55,361 nucleotides of DNA from Streptomyces sp. Ru71 (GTDB lineage: Bacteria; Actinomycetota; Actinomycetes; Streptomycetales; Streptomycetaceae): the NCBI RefSeq assembly GCF_002920535.1, contig NZ_PQSS01000051.1:1-55361 (forward strand), in the 5' to 3' direction. Shown piece by piece: positions 24,368 through 33,237 of this stretch. Each line of letters opens with the position of its first letter. Within the stretch, counting starts at the first letter, position 1. The translations under genes and the position numbers were made by a program. The notes under the pieces were generated by a model. The model was not told the DNA's origin, ran no database searches, and worked only from the letters and a program-made list of their open reading frames with translations.

Positions 24368-26497
24368 TCACTCCGGGACCGACGCGAGACCCGGGGCGAG
24401 GAACTTCTTGCCGTTCACCCGCTCCGAGACGCCCTCGCGGTCCAGGTACGGCGTGATGCCGCCCAGGTGGAAGGGCCAGCCGGCGCCGGTGATCAGGCAC
24501 AGGTCGATGTCCTGGGCCTCGGCGACGACGCCCTCGTCGAGCATCAGGCCGATCTCCTGCGCCACCGCGTCCAGGACACGGGCGCGGACCTGCTCCTCCG
24601 TCAGGACGGTGTCGCCCTGCTTCAGCAGCGCGGCGACCTCCGGGTCCAGCTCGGGCTTGCCGCTGTCGTAGACGTAGAAGCCGCGCTTGCCCGCCTCGAC
24701 GACCGCCTTGAGGTTCGGGGAGACCGTGAAGCGGTCCGGGAAGGCCCGGTTGAGGGTCTCCGAGACGTGCAGGCCGATCGCCGGGCCGACCAGCTCCAGC
24801 AGCACCAGCGGCGACATCGGCAGGCCGAGCGGCTCGACCGCCTTCTCCGCCACGGCCACCGGGGTGCCCTCGTCGATGACGTTCTGGATCTCGCCCATGA
24901 AGCGGGTCAGGATGCGGTTCACGACGAACGCCGGGGCGTCCTTGGTGAGGACCGCCGTCTTCTTCAGCTTCTTGGCGACGGCGAAGGCCGTGGCCAGCGA
25001 GGCGTCGTCGGTCTGCTCACCGCGGACGATCTCCAGCAGCGGCAGGACGGCGACCGGGTTGAAGAAGTGGAAGCCGACGACCCGCTCGGGGTGCTTCAGC
25101 TTCGAGGCCATCTCCGACACCGACAGCGAGGAGGTGTTGGTCGCCAGGATCGCGTGCGCCGGGGCGACCGCCTCGACCTCCGCGAACACCTTCTGCTTGA
25201 CGCCCATCTCCTCGAACACGGCCTCGATGACGAAGTCCGCGTCCGCGAAGCCCTCGGCCTTGTCCAGGACACCGGTCACCAGCGCCTTGAGGCGGTTGGC
25301 CTTGTCCTGGCTGATCCGGCCCTTGCCGAGCAGCTTGTCGATCTCGGCGTGGACGTAGCCCACACCCTTGTCGACGCGCTCCTGGTCGATGTCGGTCAGG
25401 ACGACCGGCACCTCAAGGCGGCGCAGGAACAGCAGCGCCAGCTGCGAGGCCATCAGACCGGCGCCGACCACGCCGACCTTCGTCACCGGGCGGGCCAGCG
25501 ACTTGTCCGGCGCACCGGCCGGGCGCTTGCCGCGCTTCTGCACCAGGTTGAAGGCGTAGATGCCGGCGCGCAGTTCGCCGCCCATGATCAGGTCGGCGAG
25601 CGCCTGGTCCTCGGCGTCGTAACCCTGCTGCAGGTCGCCGTTCTTGGCGGCGGCGATGATGTCCAGGGCGCGGTAGGCGGCCGGGGCCGCGCCGTGCACC
25701 TTGGAGTCGGCGATGAAGCGGCCCTTGGCGACGGCCTGGTCCCAGGCCTCACCGCGGTCGATCGCCGGGCGCTCGACGACGATCTCGCCCTTGAGGACGG
25801 ACGCCGTCCAGATCAGCGACTGCTCCAGGAAGTCCGCGCCCTCGAACAGCGCGTCGGCGATGCCCAGCTCGTAGACCTGCTTGCCCTTGAGCTGCTTGTT
25901 CTGGTTGAGGCTGTTCTCGATGATCACCGTCACGGCCTTCTCCGCGCCGATCAGGTTCGGCAGCAGCGTGCAGCCGCCCCAGCCGGGGACCAGGCCGAGG
26001 AAGACCTCGGGCAGGGAGAACGCCGGCAGCGCCGCGGACACCGTGCGGTAGGTGCAGTGCAGGCCGACCTCGACGCCGCCGCCCATGGCCGCGCCGTTGT
26101 AGTACGCGAAAGTCGGGACCGCGAGGCCGGAAAGCCGCTTGAAGACGTCGTGGCCGCCCTTGCCGATGGCGAGCGCGTCCTTGTGCTCCTTCAGCAGCTC
26201 GACGCCCTTGAGGTCGGCGCCCACGGCGAAGATGAACGGCTTGCCGGTGATGCCGACGCCGACGATCGCGCCCTCGGCCGCCTCCTTCTCGACCTGGTCG
26301 ATGGCGGTGTTGAGGTTCGCCAGCGACTGCGGGCCGAAGGTGGTCGGCTTGGTGTGGTCGAAGCCGTTGTCCAGCGTGATGAGCGCGAAGCGCCCGGCGC
26401 CGGCCGGCAGGTCGAAGTGGCGCACGTGCGCCTGCGTGACGACCTCGTCCGGGAACAGCTCGGCCGCGCCCTTCAGGAGTTCAGCGGTGGTGCTCAC
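24368..26497 (-). CDS. fadB: Fatty-acid oxidation complex alpha subunit (enoyl-CoA hydratase / 3-hydroxyacyl-CoA dehydrogenase)
   Basis: 709 residues. GTG 26497 follows GGAGGCGACAA and overlaps the fadA stop by 4 nt (GTGA), giving translational coupling. The N-terminal third is a crotonase domain (oxyanion region GAAMGGGVEVGLHCTY; VFLGLVPGWGG). From about 335 there is an NAD-binding 3-hydroxyacyl-CoA dehydrogenase domain (VGVVGAGLMASQLALLFL, then the catalytic region VGFHFFNPV), followed by two C-terminal dehydrogenase helices domains. It hydrates enoyl-CoA and oxidises the L-3-hydroxyacyl-CoA in beta-oxidation, feeding the thiolase encoded upstream. Confidence 0.93.
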   Translation of the reverse strand: MSTTAELLKGAAELFPDEVVTQAHVRHFDLPAGAGRFALITLDNGFDHTKPTTFGPQSLANLNTAIDQVEKEAAEGAIVGVGITGKPFIFAVGADLKGVELLKEHKDALAIGKGGHDVFKRLSGLAVPTFAYYNGAAMGGGVEVGLHCTYRTVSAALPAFSLPEVFLGLVPGWGGCTLLPNLIGAEKAVTVIIENSLNQNKQLKGKQVYELGIADALFEGADFLEQSLIWTASVLKGEIVVERPAIDRGEAWDQAVAKGRFIADSKVHGAAPAAYRALDIIAAAKNGDLQQGYDAEDQALADLIMGGELRAGIYAFNLVQKRGKRPAGAPDKSLARPVTKVGVVGAGLMASQLALLFLRRLEVPVVLTDIDQERVDKGVGYVHAEIDKLLGKGRISQDKANRLKALVTGVLDKAEGFADADFVIEAVFEEMGVKQKVFAEVEAVAPAHAILATNTSSLSVSEMASKLKHPERVVGFHFFNPVAVLPLLEIVRGEQTDDASLATAFAVAKKLKKTAVLTKDAPAFVVNRILTRFMGEIQNVIDEGTPVAVAEKAVEPLGLPMSPLVLLELVGPAIGLHVSETLNRAFPDRFTVSPNLKAVVEAGKRGFYVYDSGKPELDPEVAALLKQGDTVLTEEQVRARVLDAVAQEIGLMLDEGVVAEAQDIDLCLITGAGWPFHLGGITPYLDREGVSERVNGKKFLAPGLASVPE

Positions 26498-27714
26498 TTG
26501 TCGCCTCCGTCGAAGTGCGGGTTCTCCCAGATGACCGTCGCGCCCATGCCGAAGCCGACGCACATGGTGGTCAGGCCGTAGCGGACGTGCGGCTGCTCCT
26601 CGAACTGGCGGGCCAGCTGCGTCATCAGGCGGACGCCGGAGGAGGCCAGCGGGTGGCCGAACGCGATGGCGCCGCCGTACTGGTTGACGCGCGCGTCGTC
26701 GTCGGCGATGCCGTAGTGCTCAAGGAAGGCCAGCACCTGCACGGCGAAGGCCTCGTTGATCTCGAACAGGCCGATGTCGGAGATGGACAGGCCCGCCTTG
26801 GCGAGGGCCTTCTCCGTGGCCGGGATCGGGCCGTAGCCCATGACCTCGGGCTCCACGCCCGCGAAGGCGTAGGAGACCAGGCGCATCTTGACCGGCAGGC
26901 CGTGCTCGCGGGCGAAGTCCTCGCTCGCGATGACCGAGGCGGTGGCGCCGTCGTTCAGACCGGCCGCGTTGCCGGCGGTGACCCGGCCGTGGACGCGGAA
27001 CGGCGTCTTGAGGCCGGCCAGGCTCTCCAGGGTGGTGCCCGGGCGCATCGGCTCGTCGGCCGTGACCAGGCCCCAGCCCGTCTCGCCGCCCTCGGGGCTG
27101 GTGCGGCGCACCGAGATCGGCACCAGGTCCTGCTGGATCTTGCCGTTGGCGTACGCCTTGGCGGCCTTCTCCTGCGAGCGCACCGCGTACTCGTCGGCGC
27201 GCAGCTTGGTGATCGACGGGTAGCGGTCGTGCAGGTTCTCCGCGGTCATGCCCATGAACAGGGCGGACTCGTCGACCAGCTTCTCGCTCACGAAGCGCGG
27301 GTTGGGGTCCACGCCCTCGCCCATCGGGTGGCGGCCCATGTGCTCGACACCGCCGGCGATGGCGACGTCGTACGCGCCGAAGGCGACGGAGCCGGCGACC
27401 GAGGTGACGGCGGTCAGGGCGCCGGCGCACATGCGGTCGATGGAGTAACCGGGGACGGACTGCGGCAGGCCCGCGAGGATGCCGGCGGTGCGGCCGATGG
27501 TCAGGCCCTGGTCGCCGATCTGCGTGGTCGCGGCGATGGCGACCTCGTCGATCTGCGCCGGGTCCAGCCCGGGGTTGCGGCGCAGCAGCTCCCGGATCGC
27601 CTTGACGACGAGGTCGTCGGCGCGGGTCTCGTGGTAGATGCCCTTCGGGCCCGCCTTGCCGAACGGGGTACGGACGCCGTCGACGAAGACGACGTCCCTG
27701 ACGGTACGAGGCAC
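26494..27714 (-). CDS. fadA: Acetyl-CoA acyltransferase (thiolase)
   Basis: 406 residues with GTG at 27714 and GGAGGAG 7 nt upstream. The nucleophilic Cys lies in SIDRMCAGALTAV (about residue 94). NEAFAVQ and GHPLASSG supply the Asn/His residues (His near 351), and CVGFGMG near 384 supplies the second Cys. It cleaves 3-ketoacyl-CoA to acetyl-CoA and shortened acyl-CoA, and is the first gene of the fadAB operon. Confidence 0.94.
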   Translation of the reverse strand: MPRTVRDVVFVDGVRTPFGKAGPKGIYHETRADDLVVKAIRELLRRNPGLDPAQIDEVAIAATTQIGDQGLTIGRTAGILAGLPQSVPGYSIDRMCAGALTAVTSVAGSVAFGAYDVAIAGGVEHMGRHPMGEGVDPNPRFVSEKLVDESALFMGMTAENLHDRYPSITKLRADEYAVRSQEKAAKAYANGKIQQDLVPISVRRTSPEGGETGWGLVTADEPMRPGTTLESLAGLKTPFRVHGRVTAGNAAGLNDGATASVIASEDFAREHGLPVKMRLVSYAFAGVEPEVMGYGPIPATEKALAKAGLSISDIGLFEINEAFAVQVLAFLEHYGIADDDARVNQYGGAIAFGHPLASSGVRLMTQLARQFEEQPHVRYGLTTMCVGFGMGATVIWENPHFDGGDK

Positions 27715-27766
27715 GATGGCTCTCCTCCAGGGTACGGGACGCTGAGCGCTTGCTTACGGCCCATGC

Positions 27767-27778
27767 TACTAACGAGTA
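27767..27778 (-). promoter_or_regulatory. Candidate operator in the fadA promoter region
   Basis: The inverted repeat TACT-AACG-AGTA lies 53 nt upstream of the fadA start in an AT-richer pocket of the gap and overlaps plausible -10 sequences. A TetR-type acyl-CoA-responsive repressor would be a natural reader, but no regulator gene is adjacent and I cannot name the family. Confidence 0.35.
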
Positions 27779-27892
27779 ACGTCGCTGCACAGCCCGGACG
27801 GCCGGAGCGGTGAAGGTCACACACGGCAGACGGGTGACCGGGCCGGATCTTGGCGCGATCTAGGCGGTCCTGCGCATGACAACAAGGGGGAG

Positions 27893-27955
27893 GTCGTCCT
27901 GAAGGGGCGCGGGGGACTGTGCGAAGCACCACAGACCACCCGCACCCGGCGTGCG
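27893..27955 (+). repeat. Dispersed intergenic element, short version
   Basis: GTCCTGAAGGGGCGCGGGGG followed by CTGTGCGAAGCACCACAG (imperfect hairpin), ACCACC and CGCACCCGGCG. It shares the start and end of the element at 38296-38382 but lacks the GCGGCTCCGCCGC hairpin. It lies 20 nt beyond the rnd stop, in the 261-nt gap between rnd and fadA. Confidence 0.55.
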
Positions 27956-27975
27956 TCGGGAAGCCGCCACGGCGC

Positions 27976-29256
27976 CTAGGCGGACAGCGCTGCCACCAGT
28001 ACCGGCGTCACCAGCTCGACCTGCCACGCCCGAGCCCCGTACCCCGCCAGCGTCGCCGCGACGGCGTCCGCGTCGGCCCCCTTGGGCGGCTCCCAGCACA
28101 CCCGCCGCACCGTGTCCGGGGCGATCAGGTTCTCCTGGGGCAGATTGAGCCGCTCGGCCAGCGCCGACACCCCGGCCCGGGCCGCCGACAGGCGTGCCGC
28201 GGCGGCCGGGTCCTTGTCGGCCCACGCCCGCGGCGGCGGAGGCCCGGTCACCGGCTGCCCCTGCTGCGGCAGCTCCGCCTCCGGCAGGGCCTTGGCCCGG
28301 TCCACGGCGGCCTGCCACTGCTCCAGCTGGCGGCGCCCCATGCGGTGCCCGAAGCCGCCCAGGGCGGCGAGGGCGTGCACATTCGACGGCAGGGCGAGGG
28401 CCGCCTCCACGATGGCCGCGTCGGAGAGCACCTTGCCCGGCGAGACGTCGCGGCGCTGGGCGATCCGGTCCCGGGTCTGCCACAGCTCGCGCACCACGGC
28501 CAGCTGACGCCGGCGCCGCACCTTGTGCATGCCGGACGTGCGCCGCCACGGGTCCTTGCGCGGCTCGGCCGGCGGGGCCGAGGCGATCGCGTCGAACTCC
28601 TGGCGGGCCCACTCCAGCTTGCCCTGCCGCTCCAGCTCCTTCTCCAGCGCGTCGCGCAGGTCGACGAGCAGCTCGACGTCGAGCGCGGCGTAGCGCAGCC
28701 AGGGCTCGGGCAGCGGCCGGGTGGACCAGTCGACGGCGGAGTGGCCCTTCTCCAGGACGTAGCCGAGGACGTTCTCCACCATGGCGCCGAGTCCGACCCG
28801 CGGGAAGCCGGCGAGCCGGCCGGCCAGCTCGGTGTCGAACAGGCTGGTGGGCACCATGCCTATCTCGCGCAGGCAGGGCAGGTCCTGGGTGGCGGCGTGC
28901 AGCACCCACTCGGTGCCGGCCAGCGCGTCACCGAGAGCGGACAGGTCGCCGCAGGCCACCGGGTCGATCAGTGCGGTGCCGGCGCCCTCGCGGCGCAGCT
29001 GGACGAGGTAGGCGCGCTGGCCGTAGCGGTAGCCGGAGGCGCGCTCGGCGTCGACCGCGACGGGGCCGGAGCCGGCGGCGAAGGCGGCGACCACCTCGGC
29101 GAGGGCGGCCTGGTCCGCGACGACGGGCGGGATGCCCTCGCGGGGCTCCAGCAGCGGGATCGGCGCCTCCGTAGCAGAAGATCCGCCGTCGTCCGGAGGG
29201 CCGCCTCCGGTGGTTCGCAGTGAAGTGTCTGCTGCGGTGTCGTGGGCGTCGGTCAC
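27976..29256 (-). CDS. rnd: Ribonuclease D-like 3'-5' exonuclease
   Basis: 426 residues. After a low-complexity N-terminus (about 45 residues), a DEDD-family exonuclease domain begins with VAVDAERASGYRYGQRAYLV (the D-x-E pair), then ATQDLPCLREIG (DEDD motif II region), and a third motif around YAALDVELLVDLRDAL (the Y-x3-D motif). A helical HRDC domain follows at about 220-295. It trims 3' ends of tRNA and other RNAs. GTG 29256 has no clear ribosome binding site and may be leaderless. Two palindromes lie just upstream. Confidence 0.9.
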   Translation of the reverse strand: MTDAHDTAADTSLRTTGGGPPDDGGSSATEAPIPLLEPREGIPPVVADQAALAEVVAAFAAGSGPVAVDAERASGYRYGQRAYLVQLRREGAGTALIDPVACGDLSALGDALAGTEWVLHAATQDLPCLREIGMVPTSLFDTELAGRLAGFPRVGLGAMVENVLGYVLEKGHSAVDWSTRPLPEPWLRYAALDVELLVDLRDALEKELERQGKLEWARQEFDAIASAPPAEPRKDPWRRTSGMHKVRRRRQLAVVRELWQTRDRIAQRRDVSPGKVLSDAAIVEAALALPSNVHALAALGGFGHRMGRRQLEQWQAAVDRAKALPEAELPQQGQPVTGPPPPRAWADKDPAAAARLSAARAGVSALAERLNLPQENLIAPDTVRRVCWEPPKGADADAVAATLAGYGARAWQVELVTPVLVAALSA

Positions 29257-29268
29257 GTGTCAAGGGTA

Positions 29269-29318
29269 TCCATGCATGGACGGCGCCCGTCGACGGAACG
29301 TTCCGTCGACGGGCGCCG
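29269..29318. other. Perfect 38-bp palindrome with adjoining 12-bp palindrome
   Basis: 29281-29318 is its own exact reverse complement (19-bp arms, no loop, centre AACGTT). Directly to its left, TCCATGCATGGA at 29269-29280 is another perfect palindrome. They sit 12 nt before the rnd start and 166 nt after the whiI stop, with both genes on the minus strand. The larger could be the whiI terminator (no T-run) or a protein-binding or recombination site. The remainder of 29319-29483 is G-rich and shows no gene. Confidence 0.85.
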
Positions 29319-29483
29319 AAGGGTCGTAAACCGGTCAGCTCGGTGTCATGCCGGGTTCACGATCCGCTGGGAGGGACGGGGCCGGGAGGGGGACCGGTCC
29401 CGTTCGCGTCGGTGAAGGGTCACGGTGGGGGGACAGGGGACGATCGGTGCGGCGGGGGCCGGTGGACGGCCGGCCGGGTGCGG

Positions 29484-30146
29484 TCAGTGGATGATGCCGG
29501 TGCGCAGGGCGACGGCGACCATGCCGGCGCGGTCGCCGGTGCCCAGCTTGCGGGCGATGCGGGCGAGGTGGCTCTTGACGGTCAGCGCGGACAGGCCCAT
29601 GGAGACGCCGATGGCCTTGTTCGACTGGCCCTCCGCCACCAGCCGCAGCACCTCCACCTCACGGCCGGACAGCTCGCGGTAGCCGCCCGGGTGGCTCGGG
29701 GCACCTGGGGGGCGGCGGTGGAGGCGGGCCGCGGCCGCGCCGATGGGGGCGGCACCGGGCCGGGTGGGGAGCCCGACGGCGGTACGGGTGCCGGTGACGA
29801 CGTAGCCCTTGACTCCGCCCGCGAGGGCGTTGCGCACGGCGCCGATGTCGTCCGCGGCGGACAGGGCGAGCCCGTTGGGCCAGCCGGCGGCGCGGGTCTC
29901 GGACAGCAGGGTGAGGCCGGAGCCGTCCGGCAGGTGGACGTCGGCGACGCAGATGTCGCGCGGGTTGCCGATGCGGGGACGGGCCTCCGCGATGGACGAG
30001 GCTTCGATGACGTCGCGCACGCCGAGCGCCCACAGATGCCGGGTGACGGTGGAGCGGACGCGGGGGTCGGCGACGACGACCATGGCGGTGGGCTTGTTCG
30101 GGCGGTAGGCGACCAGGCTTGAGGGCTGCTCGAGGAGAACGGACAC
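29484..30146 (-). CDS. whiI: Atypical response regulator WhiI (sporulation)
   Basis: 220 residues, GTG start with AGGAGG 4 nt upstream. The N-terminal receiver domain begins AMVVVADPRVRSTVTRHL. It keeps the acceptor-position Asp in VADVHLPDGSG but lacks the usual pair of acidic residues after strand 1, and the final Thr/Lys switch region is altered, so normal phosphorylation is doubtful. Residues about 155-218 are a LuxR/NarL helix-turn-helix (ELSGREVEVLRLVAEGQSN, LTVKSHLARI). It matches my memory of S. coelicolor WhiI (SCO6029), which is needed for late sporulation and forms heterodimers with BldM. Its neighbours, rnd and a DUF3000 gene, fit that synteny. Confidence 0.92.
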   Translation of the reverse strand: MSVLLEQPSSLVAYRPNKPTAMVVVADPRVRSTVTRHLWALGVRDVIEASSIAEARPRIGNPRDICVADVHLPDGSGLTLLSETRAAGWPNGLALSAADDIGAVRNALAGGVKGYVVTGTRTAVGLPTRPGAAPIGAAAARLHRRPPGAPSHPGGYRELSGREVEVLRLVAEGQSNKAIGVSMGLSALTVKSHLARIARKLGTGDRAGMVAVALRTGIIH

Positions 30147-30188
30147 CAGGCCTCCTGAGGGGCGGGACGGCTTTCAAGGTCACAGTCG

Positions 30189-30216
30189 TCTTCGGCAGCG
30201 AGGGCCGGGCCCTTTA
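30189..30216 (-). promoter_or_regulatory. Candidate sigma-WhiG promoter of whiI
   Basis: On the minus strand TAAA (30216-30213) is followed after 16 nt by GCCGAAGA (30196-30189), close to the FliA/WhiG pattern TAAA-N15-GCCGATAA. Transcription would begin about 35 nt before the GTG. whiI is a known WhiG target in S. coelicolor, so a site here is expected; spacing and -10 are imperfect. Confidence 0.5.
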
Positions 30217-30422
30217 GAGAAAGATCACGATTTAGTGAGTAACAATCTGTGCAATTCGGACACGCGGTCGATCGTTCGGTGCACGAATCGGTTCGTTCGA
30301 GTGGCGGTCGTGACTGAAAGTGGCCGTATCGACAAAGTGACGGTCAAGCAGCCGCCCGCAAACCCGCGCCGCGGGTGAACCGGAACGCGGGGGGCGAGGT
30401 ACGTGAAGGGGGAGAGCGGGGC

Positions 30423-31094
30423 TCAGCGCGGCTGAGGGCCGCGCCGCTGCGGCAGCGTGACCACCGACGCGTCCCCGGGACCGGCCGGCGGCAGCCCTCC
30501 GACCTGCGCCAGCAGATCGCACCAGGACGCCAGATGGGCCGCCGTGTCCGGGACGCCGCCCAGCCCCTCCCGGGGCGTCCAGGACGCGCGGATCTCGATC
30601 TGCGAGGCCGGCGGGCGGCTGGCCAGCCCGCCGAAGTAGTGGGAACCCGCCCGGGTGACGGTGCCGCTCGGCTCGCCGTACGCCAGCCCGCGCGCGGTCA
30701 GCGCCCCGGTCAGCCACGACCAGCACACCTCGGGCAGCAGCGGATCGGCCGCCATCTCCGGCTCCAGCTCCGCGCGCACCAGCGTCACCAGCCGGAAGGT
30801 GCCCCGCCAGGCGTCGTGCCCGGCCGGGTCGTGCAGCAGCACCAGCCGCCCGTCGGCCAGCTCCGACTCACCGTCGACCACCGTGGCCTCCAGCGCGTAC
30901 GCGAACGGCGCGAGCCGCTGCGGGGCAGGGGTCGGCTCGATCTCCACCTGGGGCCGCAGCCGCGCCGTGCGCAGCGCGTCGACGGCGGCCCGGAAGGGCA
31001 GCGGAACCGCTGTGCCCCCTCGTGCCTCCCCCGTGTCCCTCGCGTCGTCCATTCCGTCAGCGCCGTCCGACAGTCGTCCCTGAGCCGCAGCCAT
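30423..31094 (-). CDS. DUF3000 family protein
   Basis: 223 residues from ATG 31094; no clear ribosome binding site, and ATG 31052 is a possible later start. It is soluble with no signal peptide. The conserved core runs from PLPFRAAVDALRTARLRPQV through PEVCWSWLTGALTARG to a C-terminal WCDLLAQVGGLPPAGP. The family is restricted to actinobacteria, has no known function, and commonly sits between whiI/rnd and hemE as here. It is divergent from hemE; the 118-nt gap holds both promoters. Confidence 0.85.
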   Translation of the reverse strand: MAAAQGRLSDGADGMDDARDTGEARGGTAVPLPFRAAVDALRTARLRPQVEIEPTPAPQRLAPFAYALEATVVDGESELADGRLVLLHDPAGHDAWRGTFRLVTLVRAELEPEMAADPLLPEVCWSWLTGALTARGLAYGEPSGTVTRAGSHYFGGLASRPPASQIEIRASWTPREGLGGVPDTAAHLASWCDLLAQVGGLPPAGPGDASVVTLPQRRGPQPR

Positions 31095-31212
31095 GCGGGG
31101 AAGAGTAAGGGGAAGCGGGCCCTCGCGCAGGGCAAGACACCCCCCGTCGGGGCACCCGGTTGCCGGGTGGGGGCGGGCGGCGCCCCTTGTGCGCCATGCG
31201 AGACTTGCCGTC

Positions 31213-32280
31213 GTGAGTGCCAACGGAAGCCCCTCGGGCAAGCAGCCGACAGCGACGTACGACAGCGCCTTCCTGAAGGCGTGCAGGCGCGAGCCCGTGC
31301 CGCACACGCCGGTGTGGTTCATGCGGCAGGCCGGGCGCTCCCTGCCGGAGTACCGCAAGGTGCGCGAGGGCGTCGGCATGCTCGACTCCTGCATGCGGCC
31401 CGACCTGGTCACCGAGATCACCCTGCAGCCGGTGCGCCGGCACGGCGTGGACGCGGCGATCTACTTCAGCGACATCGTCGTACCGCTGAAGGCCATCGGC
31501 GTCGACCTCGACATCAAGCCCGGCGTCGGCCCTGTGGTGCAGAACCCGATCCGCACCCGCGCCGACCTCGCCCAGCTGCGCGATCTCACCCCCGAGGACG
31601 TCCCCTACGTCACCGAGGCCATCGGGCTGCTCACCGCCGAACTCGGCGCCACCCCGCTGATCGGCTTCGCCGGCGCCCCGTTCACCCTCGCGAGCTACCT
31701 CGTCGAGGGCGGCCCGTCGCGCACGTACGAGAACGCCAAGGCGATGATGTACGGCGACCCCGAGCTGTGGTCCGACCTGCTGGACCGGCTCGCGGACATC
31801 ACCTCCGCGTTCCTGAAGGTGCAGATCGAGGCCGGCGCCTCCGCCGTCCAGCTCTTCGACTCCTGGGCCGGCGCCCTCGCCCCCGTCGACTACCGCCGCT
31901 CGGTGCTGCCGGCCTCCGCCAAGGTCTTCCGCGCCGTCGAGTCCTACGGCGTGCCGCGCATCCACTTCGGTGTCGGCACCGGTGAGCTGCTCGGCCTGAT
32001 GGGCGAGGCCGGCGCGGACGTGGTCGGCGTCGACTGGCGCGTCCCGCTGGACGAGGCCGCCCGCCGCGTCGGCCCCGGCAAGGCGCTCCAGGGCAACCTC
32101 GACCCGACCGTCCTGTTCGCCCCGCAGTCCGCCGTCGAGGCCAAGACCCGCGAGGTGCTGGACGCGGCGGCGAACCTGGAGGGCCACGTCTTCAACCTCG
32201 GCCACGGCGTCATGCCGTCCACCGACCCGGACGCCCTGACCCGGCTCGTGGAGTACGTCCACGCGCACACCGTCCGCTGA
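31213..32280 (+). CDS. hemE: Uroporphyrinogen decarboxylase
   Basis: 355 residues from GTG 31213 (VSANGSPSGKQPTATYDSAF); no Shine-Dalgarno sequence is visible, so it may be leaderless. The signature FMRQAGRSLPEYRK is at about 36-49, with the substrate residues YFSDIVVP, GFAGAPFTLASYLVEGG and FNLGHGVMP. It removes four acetate carboxyls from uroporphyrinogen III to give coproporphyrinogen III. hemG and hemQ about 4 kb downstream continue the route. It converges with the rhomboid gene 7 nt away. Confidence 0.96.
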   Translation: MSANGSPSGKQPTATYDSAFLKACRREPVPHTPVWFMRQAGRSLPEYRKVREGVGMLDSCMRPDLVTEITLQPVRRHGVDAAIYFSDIVVPLKAIGVDLDIKPGVGPVVQNPIRTRADLAQLRDLTPEDVPYVTEAIGLLTAELGATPLIGFAGAPFTLASYLVEGGPSRTYENAKAMMYGDPELWSDLLDRLADITSAFLKVQIEAGASAVQLFDSWAGALAPVDYRRSVLPASAKVFRAVESYGVPRIHFGVGTGELLGLMGEAGADVVGVDWRVPLDEAARRVGPGKALQGNLDPTVLFAPQSAVEAKTREVLDAAANLEGHVFNLGHGVMPSTDPDALTRLVEYVHAHTVR

Positions 32281-32287
32281 GGGGCGC

Positions 32288-33112
32288 TCACCACGTCTGA
32301 CGGGGCCGCGCGTTCCTGCCGAACAGCAGGCCGCGCGGCTCCGGTGGCGGTGGGGTGCCCGGGCGCAGCGGCAGGGCGATGAGCATGCCCGCGAGGAAGC
32401 CGACGACATGCGCTGCGTACGCCACCGTGCCGGCCGCGGAGACGCCCTCGCCGGCCGAGTACACCGCCTGGAGCACGAACCAGAAGCCCAGCACCAGCCA
32501 GGCGGGCAGCCGCAGCGGCAGGAAGATCAGGAACGGAACCAGGACCCACACCCGGGCCCTCGGGTACAGCACCAGATACGCGCCGAGCACCCCCGCGATC
32601 GCCCCCGACGCGCCGATCAGCGGGTCGCCGGATCCGGCGTTGAGGACGGCGAAGCCGTACCCGGCCGCATAGCCGCAGACGACGTAGAAGAGCGCGAAGC
32701 GCACGTGCCCCATGCGGTCCTCGACGTTGTTGCCGAAGATCAGCAGGAACAGCATGTTGCCCAGCAGGTGCAGCCAGCTGCCGTGCAGGAACATCGCCGT
32801 GAACACGCTCAGCGCCGGCGACTTGTCGTAGGACGGCGGGGCCACCACACAGCCCGGGCCGTGCGCGCCGAGTCCCACGTCCCCGGTGGGGACCAGGCCC
32901 GGCATCCGATGGTGGATCAGCTCGCGCGGCACGGCCGCCCAGTGGTCCAGGAACGCGTGCAGATGGCACGACTGCGCCAGCGTGCTCTCCCCGGCCACGG
33001 ACCCGGCGAGGCCGGGCGTGAAGAGGAACACGACCACGTTGGCGGCGATCAGCGCGTACGTCACCCAGGGGGTGCGGCGCACGGGGTTCACGTCATGGAC
33101 GGGGATGACCAC
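32288..33112 (-). CDS. Rhomboid-family intramembrane serine protease
   Basis: 274 residues, GTG start, with about six membrane helices. HGSWLHLLGNMLFL is the family His/Asn helix, GASGAIAGVLGAY holds the catalytic Ser near 167 and AYAAHVVGFLAGM the catalytic His near 235. The loop between helices 1 and 2 (about 30-90) is long and contains three cysteines (SCHLH, GCVV). It should cleave single-pass membrane proteins inside the bilayer. The substrate is unknown. Confidence 0.9.
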   Translation of the reverse strand: MVIPVHDVNPVRRTPWVTYALIAANVVVFLFTPGLAGSVAGESTLAQSCHLHAFLDHWAAVPRELIHHRMPGLVPTGDVGLGAHGPGCVVAPPSYDKSPALSVFTAMFLHGSWLHLLGNMLFLLIFGNNVEDRMGHVRFALFYVVCGYAAGYGFAVLNAGSGDPLIGASGAIAGVLGAYLVLYPRARVWVLVPFLIFLPLRLPAWLVLGFWFVLQAVYSAGEGVSAAGTVAYAAHVVGFLAGMLIALPLRPGTPPPPEPRGLLFGRNARPRQTW

Positions 33113-33237
33113 GAGGAACTACTGCCCGCGATGCGGTCGGCGAATCGGTGAACGTGCGCGACCGCTCCCGCGTATGTCTCCTCAACCGCCCGCGGCGCGG
33201 GGAAGGCGTGCCGCGGGGCCGACGAGGGGACACGCAG

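Noticed and set aside
24293..26581. Long plus-strand frame opposite fadB
   Set aside because: Antisense to a clear fadB with intact motifs; no recognisable protein.
27767..27778. KstR-type operator before fadA
   Set aside because: The TACTAACGAGTA repeat misses several fixed positions of the KstR pattern as I recall it, so only a generic inverted repeat is reported.
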